NCBI RefSeq assembly: GCF_026151205.1
Contig: NC_087072.1
Coordinates: 25,261,799 to 25,325,798, forward strand
Source: Bolinopsis microptera
Lineage: Eukaryota > Ctenophora > Tentaculata > Lobata > Bolinopsidae
Length of the DNA stretch: 64,000 nucleotides
Direction of reading: 5' to 3'
Position numbers and translations under genes: made by a program. Positions 11,364-20,770 of the stretch are shown here, one piece after another. Positions within the stretch are counted from its first letter, which is position 1. Each line of letters begins with the position of its first letter. The notes under the pieces are model-generated. The model had not been told where the DNA came from. It was given only the letters and a program-made list of their open reading frames with translations, and did no database searches.

Positions 11364-12205
11364 TACCTTATCGGACCTTATTTGGACGGACATTACTTGA
11401 ACGCTGGAGGCCCTAGCGTTCACTTTAATGTCCTTTCAAATAAAGTCCGTCCAAGTTAAAGTCCGTTGAATTTTTTTTAAATTTTTCCATTTCGAACTTT
11501 TTGTCCAGAATATGACAACTTTTTAATGTCAGTCAATTTCAATAGCTATCATTAGACTAAACTATATCGTTGAATCAATAAAAACAAGGTAAAATTTAAT
11601 AATATTATTAAATATAAATTTTAACAATCTGAATTGTAAATATCACATTATTGCATGATCACTATCTTGAAGTTGATCTTCCGCAATTCTTCTACCTCCA
11701 CATTTTCTCTTACAACTGATTGTCTGTCCAACTCGTAGTCATACCGAGCAATGAACGATCCCAACTGCTCTACTAGAGAGATACTTGAATGCCTAAAGTA
11801 CAGCTTAAGCTTTATCTCCAGCCCCCACTTGGTATAGGCGACTTTCGGTGGCTTATGTCAGCTACGATACCTTCTACCATACCACCCATCTCGATAAAGT
11901 AGAGAACAAACCGGGATATATCTCCCTGCACGAAAACCAATTTGATGAAGAAGACATGTGATATTAAATAATGATCATGTACACATATTTTAACATTTTC
12001 ACTGATTAAAGATTGCTTTTCTTGCTTACAGTTACTGTATGAAAAATGGATTTAAAAATCATTTGCTAATATTTAAAAAACGTAAAAAAAAAAGAAAAAA
12101 TTCGGATTTTTGATGGTTTTGATTGCCTTCTAGCGTTCATATTAATGTCCGTTCATAATTATGTCCGTTCAGGTAATGTCCGTCCAAATAAGGTCCGATA
12201 AGGTA
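11364..12205. mobile_element. 842-bp TIR element enclosing decayed coding sequence
   Basis: Terminal inverted repeats of about 42 bp start TACCTTATCGGACC and end GGTCCGATAAGGTA, reading on as TTATTTGGACGGACATTAC. The outermost TA may be the target duplication, which would fit a Tc1/mariner-like mechanism. Short subterminal motifs (GTCCGTTC, TAGCGTTCA) recur inside both ends. No transposase is present; the interior holds a minus-strand protein remnant. Confidence 0.8.
11648..11925 (-). pseudogene. captured coding remnant inside the TIR element
   Basis: After a good acceptor-like tract (TTGGTTTTCGTGCAG) the minus strand reads GDISRFVLYFIEMGG and on to about SHRKSPIPSG. After a shift of frame it continues as WGLEIKLKLYFRHSSISLVEQLGSFIARY and ends KIVIMQ. 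The composition looks like real protein in both segments, so either a frameshift or a very short intron (about 38 nt) separates them. I recognise no family. It may be a host exon picked up by the TIR element. Confidence 0.4.
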
Positions 12206-12275
12206 CTCAAACCAGAGTTTGGCTGGATTCTAGACAATAATTGATTACAAATCTTAACGAATGTTTACTGATTGT

Positions 12276-12363
12276 TTACCTGGGGACCTCAGGCTATCAT
12301 GTTCATTAACATATAGTACGAATAGAGATTCGGCGGAATGACAGGCTGAGCGCGGCCCAGTAA
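12276..12363 (+). mobile_element. miniature TIR element, copy 2 (about 87 bp)
   Basis: Same ends as 4821-4897 (TTACCTGGGG, CGCGGCCCAGTAA) and the same conserved GGCGGAATGACAGGCTGAG. The loop differs and is about 10 bp longer. Flanked by ACTGATTGT (12267-12275 and 12363-12371; 8 or 9 bp depending on one shared A). Confidence 0.8.
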
Positions 12364-14154
12364 CTGATTGTATGTGTCACATGTGACACATACAATTCAC
12401 AATAGATACCATATGAACTTTCTGATGGATGTCCTATAGTCATAAATTAGGATACGTCTAGTTTTTAATTGACAAGAAATCATGTCCCAATCTTGGTGGT
12501 GGCGCATCTACTATGCAGCTAAAATCTAACAAAGAGTTTTTAGACCAGTCCACGGTTTTGATTTTCATTTGATCGAGTCTGAAAGGCCACTTTCGACTCA
12601 ATTACTGGAGAGCAACGTCTTGTATTGTAAGTCTTGACATTGAAAAGGGGAGACATAAAACTCGCTTTGTGCGCGTGCGTACGTGGTACGTATTTCCAGG
12701 AAGTGGTACGTTTTTCCAGGAAGTGGTACGTTTTTCCAGGAAGTGGTACGTATTTCCAGGAAGTGGTACGTTTTTCCAGGAAGTGGCAAGTGGCACGCCC
12801 TAAGAAATACTAGTACTTCAATTTCTTTCCGTCTACCACCCCTTCTTCAGAATCACCACAGGATGTAGTAAACAAATGCGAAGGGATTGGGAAATTTCAA
12901 CCATTGTCTTAAATCCCCATCTGACATTCTTGAACAAATTTCCCTGTGATGGAATCCGGTAGAATATCGAAATAACATTGATCTGTTCTCTTGTATCGGA
13001 ACAAAGCGAGCCAGACACTCGCCGATACAAGGAATAATGCTACTTCTCTTTGTTTGGTTGGTTGTCCGACCTATCTGATGCAGACCGTGCCCATCACTAT
13101 TGCAAAGCCAACCATTTATAAAGTCACTCAATAAGGCCACTTTCTAGTTTGCAGTTCAGCTTCGTCTTCATTTGCAGCTGAGAGGATTTTGATTTTAGAA
13201 TACTGAAAATTTTGTTTTCGATCAAATCTAACGTTATTCTAAATTCCAAACGTTGTTGTAATTATAACTTATGGAATGTTAGTCTTAAATTTTTTTTGGT
13301 CCATTGAATCAGATCACAGATTTTAAGACTGAATTAAAATTGACCTGTTACATTATAAATTTCGGGTTCCAACTGAATTAGTGAATTCACCTAATAGCTT
13401 TGTGGCTGAATGATTCGGCCACCAAATAATTAAGTTGATTATCATCATGATAATGAAGTAAACGGCGAATTAAAGGTTGATCATTGATCAAATCGTCCAT
13501 CAAAGACTTGATTGACCTTTAACCCAAATTATAACGGTGTTTTATTTTGAGTGAAGTTCGTTTAGTTGCACTTTAATAGCCGTTAATAACCGTCCACGCC
13601 ACTACCTGAGAGCAACAACCCCGTTGGGCCGCGGGGCCTGGTTAGGCCTATTACAATCATTAACAACCCCTTAAATGAGTCGCTTAATTAGTTCTCCGTT
13701 CATGGGGTTCCTCATCTTTATTCTTGTGTGTGAATAAAGATGAGCAGTTGTGTATTACTTGCATGATTTCTAGGTTTGGACTTTAGTAAATGTGTAATAT
13801 TATCGGTCGCGCCGCATTCCGCAATTTTTTGTGATTTGTTTTCAAATTTTTAATGAACTCAAATGAGTAGCAATTGATGCTTAATTTATACGAACTATTT
13901 GTAACTAATCTCATTGATGTGGAAAGTCAAAGATAATTGGTAACAAAAGATCATTGTACAATGTACATAATGAATCACAGACTTACAGTTAGCCGGTCTT
14001 ACTCTTTAACCTATGATCACGGAGGGTTTGAATCTAAAATATCGATTGGTTTTACAACTTTCAATAAATACTGTGGAATAAAATCAATGATTTTTAAATA
14101 AATAATATTTAATCGTTACTACTTTACTAATACTTTCTGCAGAAGATTTCAAAA
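12364..14154. other. no gene recognised; 20-bp tandem repeat at 12683-12787
   Basis: At 12683-12787 five copies of the 20-bp unit GTGGTACGTTTTTCCAGGAA stand in tandem, differing only at one T/A. The repeat creates spurious reading frames on both strands. The overlapping minus-strand frames at 12833-13140 match nothing I recognise. The rest is AT-rich with no exon I could support. Confidence 0.6.
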
Positions 14155-15136
14155 ATGATTGGTGATCGTCACAGTAAAACAGTTTTCATCGGGTAAGCCT
14201 CAATACTTTTTCAAGCTAGCTGCGTTATTGTCTAAATGCATAACTAAAAGTAAAACTGAACTCTGAATTCGTTATATTAAACTCTCAGTACCATTGCACA
14301 AATTACTTTTCTCTCAATCAAAAATATTTAACAAATTATTTCAGGTTTTTGGCCCTAATTTCTCTGTGTTGTAAGTAATTTGTCTTTTTAAATTTAATTT
14401 AAATGGCCCGGTATGCAACGATAAGGGGTCGTTCACAATTCACATATTACGTAATCATTTTTGGAACATTTTTACCCCCCCCCCCCCTGCGTAATCAGTT
14501 CTACACATAGCTATTGTGTCAAAATTACACTAGTGTAATCATTCGGAACCCCCCCCCCCCCCCCCCCCCCTCAGCTGATAACGTAATATGTGAACGACCC
14601 CTAAGAATTGTTTACTACTTAGTATTTACTATTTATGTAAGTTTGATGTATCGAAACTAAAATCAGTAACAATATGTCAATAACATCATTACAAAGTTCT
14701 CTTCATTCAGATGCCCGCTCATTAGACTCAGATTTAGCGGAGGATAACGAGGTTGTGGTGCTGGAGAAGAGGGAGGAGGATGAGGTGATTCTAGATTTAG
14801 AGTTAGAAAACAGAGATAACGAAGATATGACAGAGTTAGAAGAAAGGTTGGAAAATATAATTGCCCTCGAAGAAAAGGGAGCTGGTAAGTTTCGCTAAAA
14901 CTGTTAGTGTTATTCCTACACTATCAACCATACGATTACTCGGATCTTATTGTCATAATACATACTTTTATTTCCCTTTTCCAGAATATATGTATAAAAA
15001 GGGTGGCAAAGATACTAGACCGCCAACAGGGCAAGATGGTTTCTTTTTTGTTCCAGATGATGGTCGTAGAAAACGTCCTCGAAAGAAGAACAAATTGTCT
15101 TTTGATGGTGGCGAATTAAGTCGCACATTATTTTAG
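14155..15136 (+). CDS. candidate secreted peptide precursor with FFFxP core (isoform ending in exon 4a)
   Basis: Exons: 14155-14192, 14345-14370 (26 nt), 14711-14884 and 14985-15136; all phases fit, giving about 129 residues. Exons 1-2 and the first residues of exon 3 form a signal peptide (FIGFLALISLCYA). Exon 3 encodes a long acidic spacer (ELENRDNEDMTELEERLEN) with a KR. Exon 4a reads YMYKKGG, then GQDGFFFVPDDGRRKR. The KK and RRKR are prohormone-convertase-type sites, and Gly before RR would allow C-terminal amidation after VPDD. ATG 14155 lies 12 nt after CTTTCTGCAG. A signal peptide, acidic spacer and basic-flanked core are the usual layout of neuropeptide or peptide-hormone precursors. 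I know no family with this core. Two further exons with the same core lie downstream. Confidence 0.6.
14425..14601. mobile_element. MITE with TAA target duplication (PIF/Harbinger-like) in exon 2-3 intron
   Basis: Inverted ends GGGGTCGTTCACA and TGTGAACGACCCC, continuing as CATATTACGTAA, are flanked by TAA on both sides (14422-14424 and 14602-14604). A TWA target is typical of PIF/Harbinger. Two poly-C runs (13 and about 20 C) lie inside. Confidence 0.7.
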
Positions 15137-15283
15137 AGGTTAATGTGAGCCACCTTTTTTATGGTTTTAAATCGAAACTGGTTTTCCCTATTCTAAAGCA
15201 CTAACCTCTTCTTCGACCGTTGTTTTTCTGGGTACAGGCTTTTTACATACTTTATCTTTCTAACAATCTCGTGCAAGGCATCA

Positions 15284-15700
15284 TTAGTTCGACGAGGATA
15301 GAAAGGATTCGAACTCTGCTGGAATACACCATGATAGCCAATCTGACTTTTTTCTGCTATTCTCTTTAATAACGTCCTTCATAAGAAGTGTCGCTTCATT
15401 TTCAATCTTGTCTGATAATGTCTGTGTACTGAGGAATGTGAACCTGGAAATCGCAAACGATATACATGTATACATTTGTACTTGTTGACGTGTTCGACCG
15501 ATAAGTTGACAAACATGTTTACGTGAAAATGTTATAATAATACTAACTATAGTCACAACTGTAGCACTATATTACCGTCTGATATGGCGAAACTTCAGGT
15601 TTCTTCTTCGTTGCTGATCAACACGGACAGCATACCAAGGATAGTCTACTAAACCTAAAATAGACATGTTTTTCTCATGAATTGTGAATGTGTTCAAGGG
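15284..15700 (-). CDS. uncharacterised two-exon reading frame between peptide-gene exons
   Basis: Minus-strand exon A (about 15700-15576) contains MSILGLVDYPWYAVRVDQQ and ends KFRHIR plus two bases at a GT donor. Exon B (15443-15284) starts after CGATTTCCAG, restores the frame (RFTFLSTQTLSDKIENEA) and ends FESFLSSSN. If it starts at the ATG of MSIL it is about 83 residues; upstream sequence is also open (NPTAALSLPLNTFTIHEKN), so a further exon is possible. I recognise no domain. It lies antisense between exons 4a and 4b of the FFFxP gene, so it may be nested in an intron. Confidence 0.4.
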
Positions 15701-16016
15701 TAATGACAAAGCCGCAGTGGGATTTCCCAATTTCAGCAGTTTAAAAAAATCACTAAATTGTATGTAATAATATATATTATATATAATATATAGCAAGTGT
15801 TCTCAAGGCTGTCATAAGGAACTGCAGACACTACCTTAGTAGCCTAAATTTTCCACAGTTTTGTAAGCTGAGAGTATGTAATGTGCTGTAATTATGCTGT
15901 AATGTGTTCAACAAAAGCAGAGTTTTTTTAAACATAAAAACAGAACAGCTCTAATTAGACAACATTTTCTAAGCCGGGAGCCATACATTAAATTTAAGAA
16001 TTTGTCAATTCTCCAG

Positions 16017-16240
16017 CTGAAGAGATTGAACTAGAAGCTCGAGGCGGAGGAGGGTTTTTCTTTCAACCTAACAAACGAAAACTGACGAAAGGGGGGCGTT
16101 CGCGTGCTCGAGCGAGGCGGGCAGCAGAATCCGGTGACCTCAACACTTCGTTAAAAAGTACACATTGTTTCGCTATCACTGCCCTGTCAGCCACTAGCTT
16201 AGTGTTAGACTCTTCTTTAAGGCAGAGGTTGATAGGGTAG
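16017..16240 (+). CDS. alternative terminal exon 4b of the FFFxP peptide gene
   Basis: After CAATTCTCCAG the exon enters in phase 1, the same phase as exon 4a, so exon 3 (ending GCT G) can splice to it. It reads EEIELEARGGGGFFFQPNKRK and then a very basic run (GRSRARARR) before the stop at 16238. The predicted product between Arg and KR is GGGGFFFQPN. It could instead be an internal exon (a GTACAC donor lies at about 16156), in which case exon 4a would have to be skipped. Confidence 0.5.
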
Positions 16241-16267
16241 TTAGTCTGATGTTAGTAATAGTGTCGA

Positions 16268-16327
16268 AGTGGTTTTTGTAATTGTAGTCTTTTTGTAATT
16301 GTAGTCTTTTTGTAATTGTAGTCTTTA
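16268..16327 (+). repeat. 17-bp tandem repeat, about 3 copies
   Basis: GTAGTCTTTTTGTAATT repeats between exons 4b and 4c. Confidence 0.8.
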
Positions 16328-16382
16328 TAAATATGATCGCGGTTATTATTGTAGAGGTTAAACTTTTGTTGAAATTTATCAG

Positions 16383-16660
16383 ATAAAGATAGTGAAGATG
16401 TTGTGCTAGATATCCGCGGAGGAGCTTTTTTCTTCCAACCAAACAAACGAAAACTGAAAGGGAGAAAATCTCGTGCCACTGTAATAAAACATTCATCGTT
16501 TTGTGTCTGTGTCATATGTAAACCAAGTTTCATTTTTCCATACTCCGTGTACGTAAACTTGTTACATGTGTTGTGTTTGAAGCTTCTAATGTCAATAAGT
16601 AATAACATCATATCAGAACCTCTCATCTCATTATGTGTTAATGTTATGTTTGACTACTAA
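16383..16660 (+). CDS. alternative terminal exon 4c of the FFFxP peptide gene
   Basis: After AATTTATCAG this exon again enters in phase 1. It reads DKDSEDVVLDIRGGAFFFQPNKRK and then KGRKSRA, so the predicted core between Arg and KR is GGAFFFQPN. DNA and protein resemble exon 4b, which points to exon duplication. The frame stays open to 16660, but the part after KSRATVIK looks non-coding; a GTAATA donor follows ACT at about 16479. Which exon ends the transcript cannot be decided here. Confidence 0.45.
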
Positions 16661-16931
16661 TTGCTAATCACAAGAGTATTATACCCAACAATGACCGGCG
16701 AACTGATAGCTACTTCAGAAGCAATGAAACTACGATCTTTTAAATGAAATGAGTCATAGTACTTTCAGCCGGAGCCATCATAAGTGACATAAATCTAAAA
16801 GATAGTATGGTTAGTTTCTAAATATAAACTCAAACTCTTAAAAGGAAACTGCTGTGATAAATGAAACATCAATAAATGGACCAAGTATTTAAAAAAATAA
16901 TTTATGGAAAGCCCCTCGGAAAAAATAAAAA

Positions 16932-18344
16932 TTAATTATGCAGTAAAGGTATCTTGAAAGGGTTTGTACTATTCATTCCAGAGGGGCGAAGGGACTTTAA
17001 GGCATGTATATATCGGTGCTCCTTTACATCTAAACTACTAGGACTTGAATTTTCTAGGATACACACTGAAACACTATTGTTAAAATTTTCCTTCTGAGAC
17101 AATCCATGCTCTATATGGAGGTGGAGTCCTACACAGTTTGAGTCATCATCCGTGTCAACCTTTTGCCCACTGATGATCTTGTAGAATGCTCTTCTGTGTT
17201 CGCCAAACCTTACCCGTAGCATTCTGGTGGATTTGCCTACGTATGGTTTCTCACACAGTTTACATCTGATCAAATATATGATGTTGTAAGTGATGCATGT
17301 ACCTGGTGCTGGTTTTACCCGTTTCCCATTGATGCTGATTTGTGTAGCACTATCAATAGACTCACACGTTGCACAGTTCTTCTTTCTACACGGCCTTGTT
17401 TGACCATGCTTATTCCCCAGAGCTATTTCTTTCACCTTAACCAACCGGCTTTTGAGGTTGCTTCCTGTTTTCTTGACAAACTGGAAGAACTTGCCATTCT
17501 TCTTTTCTTCAAGGGTGTTACTTTGTTGTTTTGAGTCACTCAGGTTACAAAAACTTCTGGTCTTCTTTAAGTTCTCCTCATACTTAATCACTGTGGTGAC
17601 GATATCAGAGTCACTTCCGTAGGTTGAGACAACCCTTATTGGCAGGATCTCTGGCTTCAGTGTGTTGTCTTTGGGAGGTCTTCGTTCAAGGTTTCTTTCT
17701 GAGTTGAGAACTTTTTTGCTGATGTTGTTCACCATTTTTGAGGGATATGCAGCTGCCTTGAATGCTTGGCTTAATTCACTCAATCTGGTTTCCAGTCGTT
17801 CTTGCGAGTTGATTATTCTTCTGAGCCTGATGCACTGGCTGTAAACTATTCCACTATAAATGTGGTTTGGATGTGCACTGCTAAAGTGTAGATAGCTTCT
17901 TGAATCTGTTTCCTTGACATGAAGGTCAGTTTGTAAGTTTCCCTCAGGGTCGAAACAAAACTCGATATCAAGAAAAGCCACAGGTGTGCCAACTTCCTTC
18001 CATTGGGATTCATCAATGAGTAGCCCATATTCTTTCAAGGATTTGTTTACATCGGAAATCCACTGGTCAAATTTCCTTTCAGTGCTGTAGAAGAAACCTG
18101 CACCATCGTCAATGTACCGTCTTACAGTCCTGACTCTCTTCATCATGTCAGTGTTACTGTAAACGCATTTGTTCATTACATAAAATACAGTTATGTTGGC
18201 CAACTGCACACACAGACTTCCACCTGTAGGCACTCCGTTCTTTTGGACGTACCACTTGTCTTCAAAGCATCCAATAGAGGATCTTAGACTGATATCAACA
18301 AGGTCGACCAGCCAATCACAGAGTGCTGGTGTCCAGCCAATCAC
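16932..18344 (-). mobile_element. Penelope-like retroelement, 5' truncated (RT C-terminal half plus GIY-YIG endonuclease)
   Basis: An open frame of 470 residues. The first part is the palm end and thumb of a Penelope-type reverse transcriptase: QKNGVPTGGSLC, VRRYIDDG (the YxDD site) and AFLDIEF. The C-terminal third is a GIY-YIG nuclease (YNIIYLIRCKLCEKPYVG, then RFGEHR), as expected for endonuclease-positive Penelope-like elements. The first catalytic Asp region of the RT is missing, so the copy is truncated, although the rest has no stop. It lies just downstream of the FFFxP exons. Confidence 0.9.
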
Positions 18345-18521
18345 TAATTGCTAATATTGAATCCAACATTTTCGTATTACTTTTAGGCTAAATGTCAGTA
18401 GTTACTCCTGAGCTCAAGCTGCTCGGAAGGATTATTACTGACATTTCTCATTTTTGTTTGGAATACTGGTACATGTAGTATTTGAGATACTTGTACTTTG
18501 TATTTGTTGTATTAGTTAATA

Positions 18522-18600
18522 ATAATAGTGAGTGACGGATCACACTGTTTGTAATAGAAAGGTTGAGGGTTCGACCAGCCCCTCCATGCCCCTTCGTAGA
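18522..18600 (+). repeat. tRNA-related SINE-like sequence
   Basis: GTGAGTGACGGATCACACTG, then TTTGTAATAGAAAGG and GAGGGTTCGACC resemble in order the D arm, anticodon arm and B box of a tRNA-derived SINE head (18527-18585). Pairing is poor for a functional tRNA. Confidence 0.4.
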
Positions 18601-18689
18601 TTCATTTCGCTGGCTAAACGTTAGATACACAGCTCCTGTAGTTAACTTGAAGCTATTCAAGTAAAGCATATTACATTCTTTATAATTAT

Positions 18690-19520
18690 GCTGTTTGCTG
18701 TTTAGAGACGCGACTGTATGTGAATGAGGGGGGGGGGGGGGGGGGGGGGTCACTTGAAGTTTCATTTCAGTGGGATAAAAAACTTTGCTTATCTTCTTCG
18801 CCAGTTCCATTTAAAGATTTACCGCTGACTGCTGATCTTATTAAGCTTTAGATTCTAATTTTATAGTTTTTAAAATAAGTACAAATGATCTATTTAAAAA
18901 CAAAGTTTAATAAGAAATGAATGAGCCGCCGCCCGCTTTGATTCCAAATTGTCGTTTAAAATCAGTTAAATGTAACACATTGTTTTATTTTCAGAGATAA
19001 AGTTATTGGTTACAAAGGCAAAGCAACTTGATGCAGGATATACCAACTTAAACTTATATCAACAGATTTATTTACCAAAAAAACTTCAAATAATCAATCA
19101 GCTCTGCAGTGGGAATCGAACAATATTATATGTTTTGGGGACAATATTTTTGAACTTTCAGAGTATTTCGATATTGCACAGGCATACTATATTACTCTTT
19201 TACTGATTATTCTCCTCTTCGTATTTCAAACTATAGCATATACTTATATAGATAGCACAAATACAGTTTTAGAAAGTAGCCGATGGTTTTATTTGTTTAT
19301 CTCAAAACATAAATAATTGAGAATAATAATCCAACCTTGCTTTGCATTCCTAATTCCGATTTTTGTATTACTAAGCCATTACGCAAACACGACAAGAATT
19401 CTTCAAGTTCAACAATATAAGTATCTCAAACTGATCAGAAACACCAAAAGAAAGTTGAGAAGAGGATTAGGAGAAATGAGGATAACATTCCTGGACTGCT
19501 GTTACATTCTTCTTCTGCTG
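18690..19520 (+). repeat. dispersed repeat, copy 1 (left of receptor gene)
   Basis: From TTTAGAGACGCGACTGTA to GGACTGCTGTTACATC this segment matches 24812-25745 in the same orientation, for example AACTTTGCTTATCTTCTT, GTAACACATTGTTTTATTTTCAG and GAGAAGAGGATTAGGAGAAATGAG. It carries a run of 22 G (18728-18749) absent from copy 2. No coding capacity is shared between the copies. Confidence 0.8.
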
Positions 19521-19782
19521 TTTCTTTCTTCTTCTGCTGTTACATTCTTCTTCTGCTGTTACATCGTTCTTCTGCTGTTTCTTTCTTCTTCTGCTGCTAC
19601 ATCGTTCTTCTGCTGTTTCTTTCTTCTTCTGCTGTTACATCGTTCTTCTGCTGTTTCTTTCTTCTTCTGCTGTTACATCGTTCTTCTGCTGTTACATCGT
19701 TCTTCTGCTGTTACATCGTTCTTCTGCTGTTACATTGTTCTTCTGCTGTTACATTGTTCTTCTGCTGTTACATCGTTCTTCT
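19495..19782 (+). repeat. CTTCTGCTGTTacat/TTTCTTT microsatellite expansion
   Basis: About 290 bp of imperfect TTCTTCTGCTGTT units (15 and 21 bp). The paralogous place in copy 2 (about 25,720) has one unit. The long open frame here is a by-product of the repeat. Confidence 0.85.
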
Positions 19783-20770
19783 GAGCACGAGCTGATGTTC
19801 GGGCTAGTTGATTCTCAATTATTTCCACACTAACGTTTCTAAATTTACTGGTTAAAGATTGAAGGCTGTGGTTCAGGTATCATTGGCGTACTATCAAAAT
19901 CGACTGTCCTGCTGTTTGAAAACTTAGATGTATGTACATTGTACATTGTACATTGTACCTAACATAACTCATTTCCGAATCCCGAAAAACTTCCATTTAT
20001 CCTAAATGTCATTTTTATTTGAAAAAAGAAGCAATTTCGCCCAATGCTCAATTTAATTTCTAGTTATACACAGTATACACTTCCTTTAATAGGTTTTGGG
20101 TATGTTGATTTTAGGTGATGCTCTTCGAAGTAGATTACAGTACTATTCGTATTTGTACACTGTACAGTTATCGTACCCAATTAGTTTTTTATTCCACAAC
20201 CTATGACTGATATAAAAGTCGGTAACTTCACATTCATATTCGAACACTAGACAGTTAAAAACTTCTCCTTGTACTTTTCTAACAACTCCTGCAAGAGACT
20301 ACCTTGCTTCTTCTTACTTGGCAGCGCTCAGCCTATCACTCTGCCTTATATCTTCGATCGGGCTAAGTGTGTACTGTGTATGACCACTAAAGTCTGGGGT
20401 CCCTAGATAAGCTACTTCCCTGTTTATCTGGTTTTATGATCTCGATCGAGTACAGCTGAAGTTGAGCATATTACTGTATACAATTAACGGTTACAATATA
20501 AAATGTAGTAAAGAGCAGTGTCAACTCTCAATGTAGGTATTTACAGTAACATTTCGGTGAATGTATTGATTGTACTCGTGTGAAGTAACTTTACTGCGTA
20601 GTTGGTAGTGGGACAATACGTCTGTTGAGTAACAACAACAGGATGATGTAATAGCAGTATGGAGTAAAATACGGAACTAAATAGTGAAAAGTAGAAAAAA
20701 TAAATAACGAAGATAGTACGAATATTCCTTATGTCTTGTGTTACATTTCGATAGTAAGTTTGGTGATGCT
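19783..20770. other. upstream region of the receptor gene
   Basis: No coding exon seen. It contains GTACATTGTACATTGTAC palindromic repeats near 19932 and probably the promoter or 5' UTR of the receptor gene; nothing can be pinned down. Confidence 0.4.

Noticed and set aside
15290-15360. tRNA suggested by GAGTTCGAATCC on the minus strand
   Set aside because: The A-box-like sequence is only about 20 nt away and no cloverleaf forms; it lies in a predicted exon.
19317-19784. 155-residue frame rich in Leu, Phe and Ser
   Set aside because: Translation of the CTTCTG microsatellite; the paralogous copy lacks it.
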